Source of the DNA: Acidobacteriota bacterium
GTDB taxonomy: Bacteria; Acidobacteriota; Terriglobia; Acidiferrales; UBA7541
Direction: 5' to 3'
NCBI GenBank assembly: GCA_003154775.1
Contig: PMES01000110.1
Span: 1 to 64,000, forward strand
Length of the DNA stretch: 64,000 bases
Shown: positions 45,599 to 54,283 of the stretch, one piece after another
Numbering within the stretch: position 1 is the stretch's first letter
How the letters are laid out: every line of letters starts with the position of its first letter
Notes under the pieces: model-generated
The model's database searches: none
What the model was told of the DNA's origin: nothing
Seen by the model: the letters and a program-made list of their open reading frames with translations, nothing else
Translations under genes and position numbers: made by a program

Positions 45599-46156
45599 AT
45601 GCTTCTCAACTTCGACATTGAAAAGACAATCGCAGCAGTGGCATATCTCGTCCAGAGAGAAGGTGGGGAATTGGACGTGTTCCTCGCCATTAAGGCTCTC
45701 TATGTGGCGGACAAAGATGCCTTGATTCAATGGGGCAAAACAATCACCGGGGATTCCTTTGTTTCCATGGATAAAGGCCCCGTTTTGAGCACTACCTACA
45801 ATCTTTTCAAAGGTGAAGGCCCGGAGTCCGAACAAGCCGTCTGGAATGCAAACATCAGCGGACGGGTGAATCACAAGGTGCACTTATTGCATGACGTTCC
45901 CCTCGACGCCCTCTCAGAGCGAGAGATCGAGGCTCTTGAGAGCGCACGATTGCAAATTCAGAGCATGCCACCTTGGCGTGTCGCGAGATGGCTCCATGAT
46001 AACTGCCCCGAATGGCAAGACCCTCGCGGCAGTTCAATGCCTATTGATCCAAGTGTCATTCTTCGGGAAGCAGGGATAAGCGAGGAAGAAATCCAAGGAA
46101 TCGAAGAGTCGAATCAAGCAATTCAGTTTGCCAAATACCTGCTAGGTTCTCGCTGA
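45599..46156 (+). CDS. Panacea-domain (DUF4065, SocA-like) antitoxin
   Basis: The 185-residue protein matches the DUF4065/Panacea fold: IEKTIAAVAYLVQREGGELDVFLAIKALYVADKDALIQWG, then DSFVSMDKGPVLSTTYNL, and a C-terminal helical part. Panacea proteins neutralise diverse toxins or act as proteolytic adaptors (SocA). The partner toxin should be the next gene, which starts 12 bases later. The composition is AT-richer than core genes. Confidence 0.75.
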   Translation: MLLNFDIEKTIAAVAYLVQREGGELDVFLAIKALYVADKDALIQWGKTITGDSFVSMDKGPVLSTTYNLFKGEGPESEQAVWNANISGRVNHKVHLLHDVPLDALSEREIEALESARLQIQSMPPWRVARWLHDNCPEWQDPRGSSMPIDPSVILREAGISEEEIQGIEESNQAIQFAKYLLGSR

Positions 46157-46168
46157 AAAGAACTCTCC

Positions 46169-46543
46169 ATGCAACTCGGTGATACGTTTTTGATGCCGTG
46201 TCCAGGTTTCATCCCCAAGATTCCCCATCTTTGGATTGTGATTTCCGATCCAGCAAAGTGCGGCGGCTTCTTCGTCATAGTGAATCTGACAAAGAACGTA
46301 AATAGGGCTGGAAAGGACTGTGAGTTGAACATAGGAGATCATCAGTGGGTAGATCAGAAGTGCTATGTGAATTTCGCGGATGCTCTGGAAATTACCCCAA
46401 TTCAAGAGAAAATGATAAATCAACTTATTGCTTCTAAAGCGATTACTATGCATTTTCCCATAGATGGAAACGTCCTCCAACGAATCATTAAGGCTGGCAA
46501 GCAGTCCAAGGCCCTTGCGCCCAAATATAAGAAGTATCTGTGA
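46169..46543 (+). CDS. putative toxin paired with the Panacea antitoxin
   Basis: The 124-residue protein is mainly beta-strand at its start (GDTFLMPCPGFIPKIPHLWIVISDP, then GGFFVIVNLTKN) with a GDHQWVDQKCYVNF segment and a helical basic C-terminus. The order of strands resembles PemK/MazF-like barrels, but catalytic residues cannot be assigned. It is called a toxin from its position directly after the antitoxin. The reading is AT-rich and compact. Confidence 0.5.
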   Translation: MQLGDTFLMPCPGFIPKIPHLWIVISDPAKCGGFFVIVNLTKNVNRAGKDCELNIGDHQWVDQKCYVNFADALEITPIQEKMINQLIASKAITMHFPIDGNVLQRIIKAGKQSKALAPKYKKYL

Positions 46544-46588
46544 GCCAAGCACTCTTCAAATGACACCACAAATCATCCCGCCGTTTTC

Positions 46589-46618
46589 TTGACCCTGTGC
46601 GCGCCGCGCAAGTACACT
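46589..46618 (+). promoter_or_regulatory. possible rpmH promoter
   Basis: TTGACC (46589-46594) and TACACT (46613-46618) are 18 bases apart, about 160 bases before the rpmH start. No cluster of DnaA boxes is visible in 46544-46775. Confidence 0.4.
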
Positions 46619-46775
46619 AGTGAATTCGGAAAGCTGCCTGGAATCAGACAGTCAGGCTTAACGAACACGACCCCAAGGCCATCCTGGTTCGCTGTGTGAA
46701 CAGGCGGCAAAAAGCTGCCGCGGGATGAAACTTGGGAAGTTCGCGGGCCGTATCCAGATCGTAAGGGGGAGTGCT

Positions 46776-46916
46776 TTGCCAAAGCGTACATTTCAACCGC
46801 GGAAACGCCGCCGCGCCAAAACGCACGGATTTCGTTCGCGCATGAAGACCAAAGGTGGCCGCAAAGTCCTTGCGGCACGCCGCAAGAAGGGACGTCATCG
46901 CCTTACTCCCGAGTAA
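46776..46916 (+). CDS. rpmH: 50S ribosomal protein L34
   Basis: 46 residues from TTG 46776, preceded by GGGGGAG. The sequence [20 protein letters not shown] and [16 protein letters not shown] is diagnostic for L34. An upstream in-frame start at 46725 would add a non-homologous leader. It begins the rpmH-rnpA-yidD-yidC-khpB origin-proximal operon. dnaA, often divergent from it, is absent. Confidence 0.95.
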   Translation: MPKRTFQPRKRRRAKTHGFRSRMKTKGGRKVLAARRKKGRHRLTPE

Positions 46917-47283
46917 TGGGGCAGCCCCAGCATCGCCGCTGGCGAAGCGGGGCCACACGTTTCTGCGTGAGGCGCGCTTGGTGCGCAAGAGCGAATTTGA
47001 CGCGGTTTACAACACCGCTAAGCGCCGCTCCAATGCCTACTTCACCGTGTTCGTTCGTGCCAATGAACTGCCACTGAGCCGCTTCGGTTTCAGCATCAAG
47101 AAGGCACTCGGCGGTGCCGTGGTACGCAACCGCATGCGCAGAAGGTTGCGCGAGATGGTCCGCTGCCACCGCGAGGAGATACCAGCAGGATGGGACATCG
47201 TCATTCACCCGAAGCGTTCCGTCGCGAAGGCGCCCTTTGCGGCGCTGACGGCGGAGTTTCTGCGCCTGTTGAAGAGCCCGTGA
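46855..47283 (+). CDS. rnpA: ribonuclease P protein component
   Basis: The recognisable protein is [18 protein letters not shown] ... the RNR motif region [15 protein letters not shown] ... [10 protein letters not shown]. The conserved region starts just after the rpmH stop, but no ATG, GTG or TTG lies between that stop and the conserved Phe. The nearest starts are GTG 46855 and TTG 46870, both inside rpmH in another frame, so rnpA and rpmH overlap by about 50-60 bases. A non-standard start (e.g. CTG) is the alternative. Confidence 0.9.
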   Translation: MAAKSLRHAARRDVIALLPSNGAAPASPLAKRGHTFLREARLVRKSEFDAVYNTAKRRSNAYFTVFVRANELPLSRFGFSIKKALGGAVVRNRMRRRLREMVRCHREEIPAGWDIVIHPKRSVAKAPFAALTAEFLRLLKSP

Positions 47284-47633
47284 ACGCCTCGGCAAACGGG
47301 GCGCAGCATCATGCTGCGCCGCTACAAGAAGAAATGCGGCAAACGCCGAAATCGGCGGGGGTGCGCGCGGCACTCTTTGCGCTCGGTTTCTACAAGGCTT
47401 ATCTGTCGCAGCTCTTCGCCGGCACTTGCCGCTACGAGCCCACCTGTTCGCGCTACGCCTACGAAGCGATTGAACGATTCGGAGTGTGGCGCGGCATCTG
47501 GCTTGGGACAAAGCGCCTGCTGCGTTGCCATCCGTTATCCCGCAAATTCGGATTCGACCCGGTTCCCGAGAAATGGCAAGAGATGCGAGCGAATTCGACG
47601 ATGACAACTGAAGCGCATGAGGTCCGCCCGTGA
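47280..47633 (+). CDS. yidD: membrane protein insertion efficiency factor YidD
   Basis: About 117 residues from GTG 47280, overlapping the rnpA stop by 4 bases; ATG 47334 is an alternative. The family core is [32 protein letters not shown]...RCHPLS. YidD assists YidC. The N-terminal 20-odd residues are not conserved. Confidence 0.9.
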   Translation: MNASANGAQHHAAPLQEEMRQTPKSAGVRAALFALGFYKAYLSQLFAGTCRYEPTCSRYAYEAIERFGVWRGIWLGTKRLLRCHPLSRKFGFDPVPEKWQEMRANSTMTTEAHEVRP

Positions 47634-49411
47634 GCACCCCGCCAGTGAATCAATTCCCGCCAATCGGGCCCAAGAAGGATAAGTTCACGCCAGAGTTGCG
47701 TATCCTCGTCGCCTCCCTGCTTTCCGTGGCGGTAATCATTCTGTGGACGAAGTACTTCGGGCCAAAGCCTCCCGCGCATGTGCCACAACAGAATCAGCCG
47801 GTCGTCTCCGCGCCAGCGATCAGTGGACCTTCTGCGGCGACTTCTGAACCGGCCGAGCCGACTCCTTCCGCGGCGCCTTCAACCGTTTCCGCTGCTGCAC
47901 CCCCGGCGGCCCCGCTGACTGAAGATACCCAGGAGCGCACCATCGTTGTTGAGAACGACCTGTACCGCGTGGAGTTTTCCAATCGCGGTGCGGTCGTCAA
48001 AAGCTGGCAGTTGAAAAAGTACACGGATGATTCGAAGCCCCAGAAGATTCTGGACCTGGTCCACCCGAAAGCGGCTGCGGACACGGGCGGCTGGCCCTTC
48101 TCCATGGTCATTGACGACCCGCAATTGGAAAAAGCGGCGAACAGCGGCCTCTACAAGCTTTCCGGCGATGCCGCTTCCTTGGCTGCACCTGCGGACCTGG
48201 CTTTTACCTGGAGCGACGGTCATCTTGAAGTGTCCAAGAAATTCCACTTCGACCATTCCTATGTCCTCACCGTTGAAACTTCCGTAACCCACAACGGGAC
48301 GCGCTTGCTCGGCGGATTGGCCTGGCGCGGCGGCTTTGGCGACCTTACGGTCACCAATCCCATTCCGGTCGAGACGGTCAGCACGTTCTATAGCGAAAAT
48401 GGCAAGCTCTCCACGTTCGCTCACAAGAAGCTCGATGCCCCAGAAAAGTGGGGCAATATATGGATGGGTGGAAAGACGTTCGCGGGCATTGCGGATCGCT
48501 ACTTTACCGTGGCCTTTCTGCCGCCCAACGATTCGCCCGGTACGCTCCTGGAAACGCGCTATTGGAAGGTATTCCACTCGATTCAGGTCGATGGTAAAGA
48601 CCAGTCCGAACCGGTACCGGAAGTGGCCGTCGTTACGCGTTCCCAGCCGATGGCTCTGCGCGTGTACGTGGGTCCCAAGGACTATGACGATCTCAAGGCG
48701 ATCCATCCGCCGTTGCATTCCCTGGTTCAGTTCGGGTGGCTCGAGATTATCGCCGACCCATTGTTCCACGGTTTGAAGTGGCTGCACACCTACGTCCCCA
48801 ACTGGGGCTGGGCGATTGTCGTTCTTACGCTGATCGTCAATATGGTCCTCTTCCCGCTGCGCATTTCCAGCTACAAGACGACCATCAAGATGCAGCGCGT
48901 GGGGCCCGAGATTAAACAGATCCAGGAAAAGTACAAGAAGTACAAGATGAACGACCCGCGCAAAGCGGAAATGAACAAGGAAGTGATGGCCATTTACAGC
49001 CGCGAAGGGATCAATCCTATCGGCGGCTGCCTCCCCATGGTCCTTCAGTTTCCCATCTGGTTCGGGTTGAACCGCGCGCTGAGCTACGCCATCGAACTAC
49101 GCCATGCCAACTGGCTCTGGGTGCGCGACCTCGCCTCAAAGGATCCTTATTACGTCTTGCCCGTGATGGTGGGCGTTTCCATGTATCTCGTCTCCAAGAT
49201 GACCCCCATGACGATTACGGATCCGCAGCAGGCCAAGATGATGAAGCTCATGCCTGTCAGCATGGCCGTGATGTTTGTGGTTTTTCCGTTTTCCAGCGGC
49301 CTGGCGTTGTATATTCTCACCAGCAGCTTGGTGGGAATCCTGCAACAGTGGTACCTGAACCGGACGCACCCTCTTCCTGCCCCGGTCAAACCCGTCCACG
49401 CCAAGAAGTAA
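47630..49411 (+). CDS. yidC: membrane protein insertase YidC
   Basis: The 593-residue protein has an N-terminal helix (about 24-42), a Pro/Ala-rich linker and a large periplasmic beta domain (about 95-370). The conserved insertase core follows: [43 protein letters not shown] and the last helices. It starts at GTG 47630, overlapping yidD by 4 bases. It inserts and folds inner-membrane proteins with SecYEG or alone. Confidence 0.96.
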   Translation: MSTPPVNQFPPIGPKKDKFTPELRILVASLLSVAVIILWTKYFGPKPPAHVPQQNQPVVSAPAISGPSAATSEPAEPTPSAAPSTVSAAAPPAAPLTEDTQERTIVVENDLYRVEFSNRGAVVKSWQLKKYTDDSKPQKILDLVHPKAAADTGGWPFSMVIDDPQLEKAANSGLYKLSGDAASLAAPADLAFTWSDGHLEVSKKFHFDHSYVLTVETSVTHNGTRLLGGLAWRGGFGDLTVTNPIPVETVSTFYSENGKLSTFAHKKLDAPEKWGNIWMGGKTFAGIADRYFTVAFLPPNDSPGTLLETRYWKVFHSIQVDGKDQSEPVPEVAVVTRSQPMALRVYVGPKDYDDLKAIHPPLHSLVQFGWLEIIADPLFHGLKWLHTYVPNWGWAIVVLTLIVNMVLFPLRISSYKTTIKMQRVGPEIKQIQEKYKKYKMNDPRKAEMNKEVMAIYSREGINPIGGCLPMVLQFPIWFGLNRALSYAIELRHANWLWVRDLASKDPYYVLPVMVGVSMYLVSKMTPMTITDPQQAKMMKLMPVSMAVMFVVFPFSSGLALYILTSSLVGILQQWYLNRTHPLPAPVKPVHAKK

Positions 49412-49466
49412 GGGACGGTGTGATAGCGCAGTCTGCTTGGGTCAAATCAGAAGTTTCGAGAGTCTT

Positions 49467-49985
49467 ATGACCAAGGAATTCGTACGCGATGGCAAGCTGG
49501 ACCGTTTGGCCGCAGCCGACGCCCTGCGTGATTTTCTGCCGAGGATTGTGCGTGCCGCCGGTTTGGAACTCTCCGTGAACGTGCGCGTCGCCGAAGCGGG
49601 CGCCGGCTCGGTGGAAGGCGAGGCGGAGATTTTCGCCGACCTCGATGGCAAGGATAACGAGTTCCTCATGGCGCGAAGTGGAGAAGTTTTGAAGGCCCTC
49701 GAGCATATCGCATTCCGCGCGCTTGGCCTGGAGCCCGTTTTCCATGAAAAGATTCACCTTGATTGCGGCGGCTTCCGCGCTCTGCGTTTCGAGGAACTGC
49801 GCATGACCGCCCGCGTGGCCGCGGAAAGGGTTCAGGCTACGCATCAGCCCTTCCGGCTCAATCCCATGTCTTCGCGGGAGCGGCGCATTGTACATCTCGC
49901 TCTGAAGGATTTGCCCAGCGTGCGCACCGAAAGCGTCGGCACGGGCGAAGAACGTCAGGTGGTTATTCACCCGGCGAAGACTTAG
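49467..49985 (+). CDS. khpB: Jag/KhpB-like KH-R3H RNA-binding protein
   Basis: 172 residues from ATG 49467. A KH-like half (about 20-100) is followed by an R3H domain (about 108-172) with RVQATHQPFRLNPMSSRERRIVHLAL. The Jag-N domain is absent. Its partner KhpA is encoded at 39522. It is the last gene of the rpmH operon. Confidence 0.88.
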   Translation: MTKEFVRDGKLDRLAAADALRDFLPRIVRAAGLELSVNVRVAEAGAGSVEGEAEIFADLDGKDNEFLMARSGEVLKALEHIAFRALGLEPVFHEKIHLDCGGFRALRFEELRMTARVAAERVQATHQPFRLNPMSSRERRIVHLALKDLPSVRTESVGTGEERQVVIHPAKT

Positions 49986-50038
49986 CCCTCCGCAAAGCGA
50001 TAGACCCCAGGGCAATTGCAGCGTCACGGTACTCGTCT

Positions 50039-51253
50039 TTACCGGCGCACCCAACCCTGCGCGATCACGCTTCCGTCACCCGAAAACCGCACGCGATACG
50101 TGAACGACGCCGGCCGGTCTGGCCGTATGTGCGGGAAACGCAAATCCGAAAACTCCACCACCGCTTCATCGCCTTCCTTGTGAAAGAGGGTCACGGGAAA
50201 CCGCGCGAACCATAAAACCTTCTGAACTTCCGGCAAATGCCGTGCCTGTTCAATCCAGGGATTCGGAAACGAGTCAGGATAGTACGTGTGCGCAATCATG
50301 TTGGGATCGGAATAGCCGGCGCTTGGTGCGTTTTTCTGGAATAAGCCTTCGCTTAAATCCATGCGCATTTCGTAGACTCCGCGCGGCGCTCGTACCAGCC
50401 CATCCCAGTGCCACAACGATGGCGGCAAAGGCAGCGCACCAATCGCTTCGACCTGCAGGTTCTCTTGCGCGGCGAACTGCTGGATCCGCCCGAACGCCGC
50501 GTGGTGCGCATAGGTGGCCGCAACGAGATAGCCCACCGCCATGACAAGACCCGCGCGATTCCAGTTGGCGTAGGCCACGCGCAAGCCCCAGCCCCGCACT
50601 GCCGGGAGCAGGAAGAGCACCGCAAACAGGACGGTGGCCACAAGAATCGTGACATTGGAAATCGGCGCGCCGACAATTTGGCCAATTTTGGCAATCAGGA
50701 ACGGCGCCGGCGTGAACACCAGCCACATCAGAAGGGCTCGCCACCGGATATGCGCCGGATCTTCATAAGTCCAGGAGAGGAGTTGCGGAATCAGCAGGAT
50801 GGCCGTGAAGCTGAAATCGACGATGAAAATAATGTCCCAGGCGGGCCGCGACCATGCGAGCGGCGACCAGATCATCGTACCGAAGGTGGTCACCAGATCC
50901 AGGAAGATGTGGCTCAGGATTCCGATTGCCCAGATACCACATAGCGCAAGGAAGGAGGGCGCTTCCCACTTTCGCCACTTTGCCACCACGATCGTCAGCC
51001 CCGCCAGGATCACGGTCCAGACTGGCAGGCAGAGCAACGAATGCGTGATGCTGCGATGCCAGGTGAGCATCAGCAATTCATTGTGCGAAAAGAAATCGCG
51101 CAAGACATCGCTGTCCGGGAAAACCGCGCCCAGCATCAAGCACCAGGTGATGAGGCGCTGCTTGCTCAGCGACCGCGGCGAAAACAGGTCTCGCCCGCCA
51201 AACACCGCTTTGCTGATCAGCGCCCCTGCGATGCCGTGTGTGATGGTGTCCAC
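50039..51253 (-). CDS. YdjM-like membrane-bound metal-dependent hydrolase (DUF457)
   Basis: The 404-residue protein starts MDTITHGIAGALISKAVFG and has GAVFPDSDVL, TWHRSITHSLL and ILSHIFLDLVTTFG, the metal-binding histidines of the DUF457 family. About seven membrane helices are followed by a soluble C-terminal half (about 240-404) that is unusual for the shortest family members. The substrate is unknown. It follows selD on the same strand with a 22-base gap. Confidence 0.82.
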   Translation of the reverse strand: MDTITHGIAGALISKAVFGGRDLFSPRSLSKQRLITWCLMLGAVFPDSDVLRDFFSHNELLMLTWHRSITHSLLCLPVWTVILAGLTIVVAKWRKWEAPSFLALCGIWAIGILSHIFLDLVTTFGTMIWSPLAWSRPAWDIIFIVDFSFTAILLIPQLLSWTYEDPAHIRWRALLMWLVFTPAPFLIAKIGQIVGAPISNVTILVATVLFAVLFLLPAVRGWGLRVAYANWNRAGLVMAVGYLVAATYAHHAAFGRIQQFAAQENLQVEAIGALPLPPSLWHWDGLVRAPRGVYEMRMDLSEGLFQKNAPSAGYSDPNMIAHTYYPDSFPNPWIEQARHLPEVQKVLWFARFPVTLFHKEGDEAVVEFSDLRFPHIRPDRPASFTYRVRFSGDGSVIAQGWVRR

Positions 51254-51275
51254 TGTGTGCTCGTCGTCTCCGCTC

Positions 51276-52352
51276 TTAGACCACCATCAGGAGCTTGGAT
51301 GTCTTTGGCACGACGCGGCCGATTCGTTTGGCGCTCACACCATGACGCTCCAGACTCTCCCGCGCCGCTTTCTCATGTTCGGGGGCGAGCGCGATCAAAA
51401 GCCCGCCAGACGTCTGCGGGTCGAAAAGTAGCGCGCGATTCTCTTCCTCCACGTTTGCTGCGAAGACAACGCAGTCGCCTAAAAACTCACGATTGTTTTT
51501 CAGTCCCCCGGAAATCATCCCCTGGCGCGCGGCATCGAGAGCACCGGGAAGCAACGGCACATCCGCAGCGACAATTTCGAGTCCTACTAACTCAATCCCC
51601 GAAGCCGCGTCTCCCAACCCCATTTCCCGCGCGTGCCCCAGCAATCCGAAACCGGTAATGTCTGTTACTGCGTGCACGCAGCGATTCCCTGCTTGCACCT
51701 CCAGTTCGCGCAAAGCTTCGGCCGCCGTGCGATTCAATTGCGTCATCGAAGCGATGGCCGCATCCAGCGAACTCCTTTCGGCCCGCCCATTCTTAAGTGC
51801 TGTGGAGATCACGCCGGTGCCCAGCGATTTTGTCAGAAGAAGTACGTCATTTGTCTGCGCGCCGACATTTCGCCAAACCTGCAACGGATTGATCACGCCC
51901 GTGACGGCATAACCAAACTGGATGTCGTCGTTGCGAATGGAATGCCCCCCAATCACGCTGCATTTCGCTTCACTCATCTTGTTGAGCCCGCCGCGCAGAA
52001 TCTGCTCCAGAATCGCTGGATCCCCTTTTTCGGGAAATCCCACGATCGACAGCGCGGATATCGGACGCCCGCCCATTGCGTACACATCGCTCAGCGAATT
52101 GGCCGCCGCGATTTGCCCGAACGTGAACGGGTCGTCCACAATTGGGGTGAAGAAATCGACCGTCTGCACCAACGCCAATTCTTCGCCGAGCAGGTACACC
52201 CCGGCGTCGTCGTTGGTGCTGAACCCAACGAGCACGTTCGGATCAGTTGGCAGTGGCAGGCGCCGTAGTATTGAGTCCAGCGTCCCGGGACTCAGCTTGG
52301 CCGCTCAACCCGCTGCCTTGACCATCGCCGTGAGTTTCACGGAATCGGTCAA
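51276..52352 (-). CDS. selD: selenide, water dikinase containing selenocysteine
   Basis: 358 residues if the in-frame TGA at 52307-52305 is read as Sec at residue 16. The start is TTG 52352, behind GGGAGGTG. The residues around the TGA (VKAAG-Sec-AAKLSPGTLD) align with the SelD catalytic Sec/Cys loop. Next come GFSTNDDAGVY, DFFTPIVDDPFTFGQIAAAN and the C-terminal phosphate-binding regions. An annotation starting at 52235 would lose the catalytic residue. SelD makes selenophosphate from selenide and ATP. A SECIS-like hairpin sits 10 bases after the TGA. Confidence 0.9.
52272..52307 (-). promoter_or_regulatory. SECIS-like hairpin in selD
   Basis: After TGA (52307-52305) and a 10-base spacer, TGAGTCC (52294-52288) and GGACTCA (52278-52272) form a perfect 7-bp stem with a 9-base loop (CGGGACGCT). 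Its size and distance fit bacterial SECIS elements recognised by SelB, which is encoded at 9156-11078. Confidence 0.75.
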
Positions 52353-52476
52353 GCCACACCTCCCTGTGCTGCGCTTTGATTATAGCGATGCCGCGCCCTT
52401 CCTGCGCGCCACCAGATAAAAACTTGGCCTTCGAGACAACTTGCGCGGGTTGCCCGGAAAGTGTTCTTATCAATCA

Positions 52477-53184
52477 ATGCCTTGGGACTTCTGGCTGATC
52501 TTTTTTTTTCTTGGAATTGTCGTGCCCTGGCGCGGTGCCGTGCGGCTGAAGAAACTCCTCGCGCTCCCTTCCGTCAGCACTAAGGAAAAGCTCGTTCTCT
52601 ATGGCTCGACCATCGCCGGTCAGTGGGTGATCACGGGTTTTGTCGCTTGGCGTGCTCTTGCACGAGGTTTGTCATCGAGTAGCTTGGGTTTAGCCAACTA
52701 TGGCGGCCCCAGCACAATTCTGGGGAGTCTGGCCTTGGCTGCGATCGCTGGGGCTTTGCACTGGCTGAACCTCCGACGGGTCGGCAAATCTCCGGGCAAA
52801 GACCCAGAGCTGATGCGCTCGCTCGCGTGCCGGATTTTTCCTGTCAATTCCGTGGAACTGCTCCCCTACTGTGCACTCGCTGTGACCGCCGGCGTCTGTG
52901 AGGAATTTCTTTATCGGGGATTTGCCATGGGCGTGCTCTTTCGCGTGGGATTCCCCGCTTGGGCCGTCGTGATTCTGACCGCAGCCCTCTTCGGCTTAGC
53001 CCACGCTTATCAAGGTCGCAGCGGAATCCTGGGCACTTTTGTGATGGGCATCCTTTTCGGCGTCGTCCGCCTGGCCTACGATACACTGGTGCCGGTGATG
53101 ATGATGCACGCGATAGTGGATCTGGTGGCTGGGATTGCGGGGCCGCACTACTTCTTGCCGAGGGTCGCGGAAGAGCAGAAGTGA
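52477..53184 (+). CDS. CPBP-family intramembrane glutamic protease
   Basis: About 235 residues from ATG 52477. There are several membrane helices and the CPBP/Abi motifs CEEFLYRG, FGLAHAYQG and MMHAIVDL in order. These proteases cleave membrane peptides or process prenyl proteins; some confer bacteriocin immunity. The substrate here is unknown. It diverges from selD and precedes rsmG. Confidence 0.85.
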   Translation: MPWDFWLIFFFLGIVVPWRGAVRLKKLLALPSVSTKEKLVLYGSTIAGQWVITGFVAWRALARGLSSSSLGLANYGGPSTILGSLALAAIAGALHWLNLRRVGKSPGKDPELMRSLACRIFPVNSVELLPYCALAVTAGVCEEFLYRGFAMGVLFRVGFPAWAVVILTAALFGLAHAYQGRSGILGTFVMGILFGVVRLAYDTLVPVMMMHAIVDLVAGIAGPHYFLPRVAEEQK

Positions 53185-53218
53185 TTCGGAATCGGATCGT
53201 TGCGGGATAATTACTCTT

Positions 53219-53875
53219 ATGACAACAGAAGTCGAAAAGCCTATTTCGGAAGTGACGATCCGGCGCGCCTTGGGGGAATTTCAAGTCACCCCAAATGAAC
53301 AGCAAGTCATTTATATTCAACAATATATAAAGATATTGCGGCACTGGAATGAGAAGCTGAACTTGACCGCTATCCGCGATCCCCTGGAGATACTATATCG
53401 TCACTTCTGCGAATCCATGTTTGCGGCCGTTGCTGTGCCGGTCGAAAACGGTCGGTTCGCCGACATCGGTTCAGGCCCCGGATTTCCTGGCATTCCGATA
53501 AAGATTTTGCATCCGGAGTTGGAGCTTTTCCTGGTGGAATCGAACATCAAGAAGGGCACATTTCTCGCTGAAGTCATCCGCGAGTTGGGACTTGACAACA
53601 CCCATGTACTGATCAACCGCTATGAGGAATTGGGAGAGGAACTGGCCCCGCTGGATTTTGTCTGCTCCCGTGCCCTCGGGGAGTTCGGCCCATTCCTCGA
53701 GTGGGCCGCGTCGGACAATGTCGCGGCCTCCCGCGCGATTCTGTGGATCGGCGGCCGCGACCTCGAGGAAGTTCGTAAGTCGGATCGGTGGGAATGGCAA
53801 GAACCAATCGCCATGCCGCAGTCGTTGCAGCGCTATCTTCTCGTGGGCAAGAAAAAGCCTCTTTTGTCGGCGTAA
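53219..53875 (+). CDS. rsmG: 16S rRNA (guanine527-N7)-methyltransferase
   Basis: 218 residues from ATG 53219. The AdoMet motif is FADIGSGPGFPGIPIKI, with LFLVESNIKKGTFL and VCSRALGEF following. RsmG methylates G527 of 16S rRNA and usually neighbours mnmG, parA and parB at the origin. Here it sits just before the parS cluster. Confidence 0.94.
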   Translation: MTTEVEKPISEVTIRRALGEFQVTPNEQQVIYIQQYIKILRHWNEKLNLTAIRDPLEILYRHFCESMFAAVAVPVENGRFADIGSGPGFPGIPIKILHPELELFLVESNIKKGTFLAEVIRELGLDNTHVLINRYEELGEELAPLDFVCSRALGEFGPFLEWAASDNVAASRAILWIGGRDLEEVRKSDRWEWQEPIAMPQSLQRYLLVGKKKPLLSA

Positions 53876-53950
53876 CGACATAATAACAAAAGGCTTTTCA
53901 CAATTTACCTCGGGTGTGTTTCGATTCTTGCGCGATTTTTCTCTCGCGAC

Positions 53951-53964
53951 GTTCCACGTGAAAC
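53951..53964. promoter_or_regulatory. parS site 1
   Basis: GTTCCACGTGAAAC is a near-perfect palindrome of the parS class bound by ParB. It is one of five in 280 bases upstream of parA. This copy has the GAAAC half-arm. Confidence 0.88.
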
Positions 53965-53997
53965 ATCCCGTCTATCGAAGGAATTTCAGACCCCTTT

Positions 53998-54011
53998 GTT
54001 CCACGTGGAAC
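53998..54011. promoter_or_regulatory. parS site 2
   Basis: GTTCCACGTGGAAC is a perfect 14-bp palindrome matching the parS core. Confidence 0.92.
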
Positions 54012-54075
54012 TCTCCACCCCATGCGCATCGCGATGTATCTTACGGGTCACTTCGCCTACTTTCGCAAAATCCTT

Positions 54076-54089
54076 GTTCCACGTGGAAC
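54076..54089. promoter_or_regulatory. parS site 3
   Basis: GTTCCACGTGGAAC is a perfect palindrome identical to site 2. Confidence 0.92.
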
Positions 54090-54165
54090 GAAAACAGCCT
54101 CACGGTCTCGTGTTAGAGCAAGACTAAATATGTTTCGCCAATCCCGCCAAGTTCGGCCCTGGACT

Positions 54166-54179
54166 GTTCCACGTGGAAC
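54166..54179. promoter_or_regulatory. parS site 4
   Basis: GTTCCACGTGGAAC is a perfect palindrome with an outer T/A extending it to 16 bp. Confidence 0.92.
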
Positions 54180-54216
54180 ACCCACTTTCCAACAGAATTC
54201 CCGCAGCTCAGTCCCT

Positions 54217-54230
54217 GTTCCACGTGAAAC
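54217..54230. promoter_or_regulatory. parS site 5
   Basis: GTTCCACGTGAAAC is identical to site 1. It lies 54 bases before the parA start, so ParB binding could repress parAB. Confidence 0.88.
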
Positions 54231-54283
54231 ATCTTGCGTCTAGCCGACGGCTCTGCTAGTTTCCCTAGGTTGGGGAGACCGTC

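Noticed and set aside
46544-46775. oriC with DnaA boxes upstream of rpmH
   Set aside because: No cluster of TTATCCACA-like boxes is visible and dnaA is not adjacent; the parS array only implies that the origin is near.
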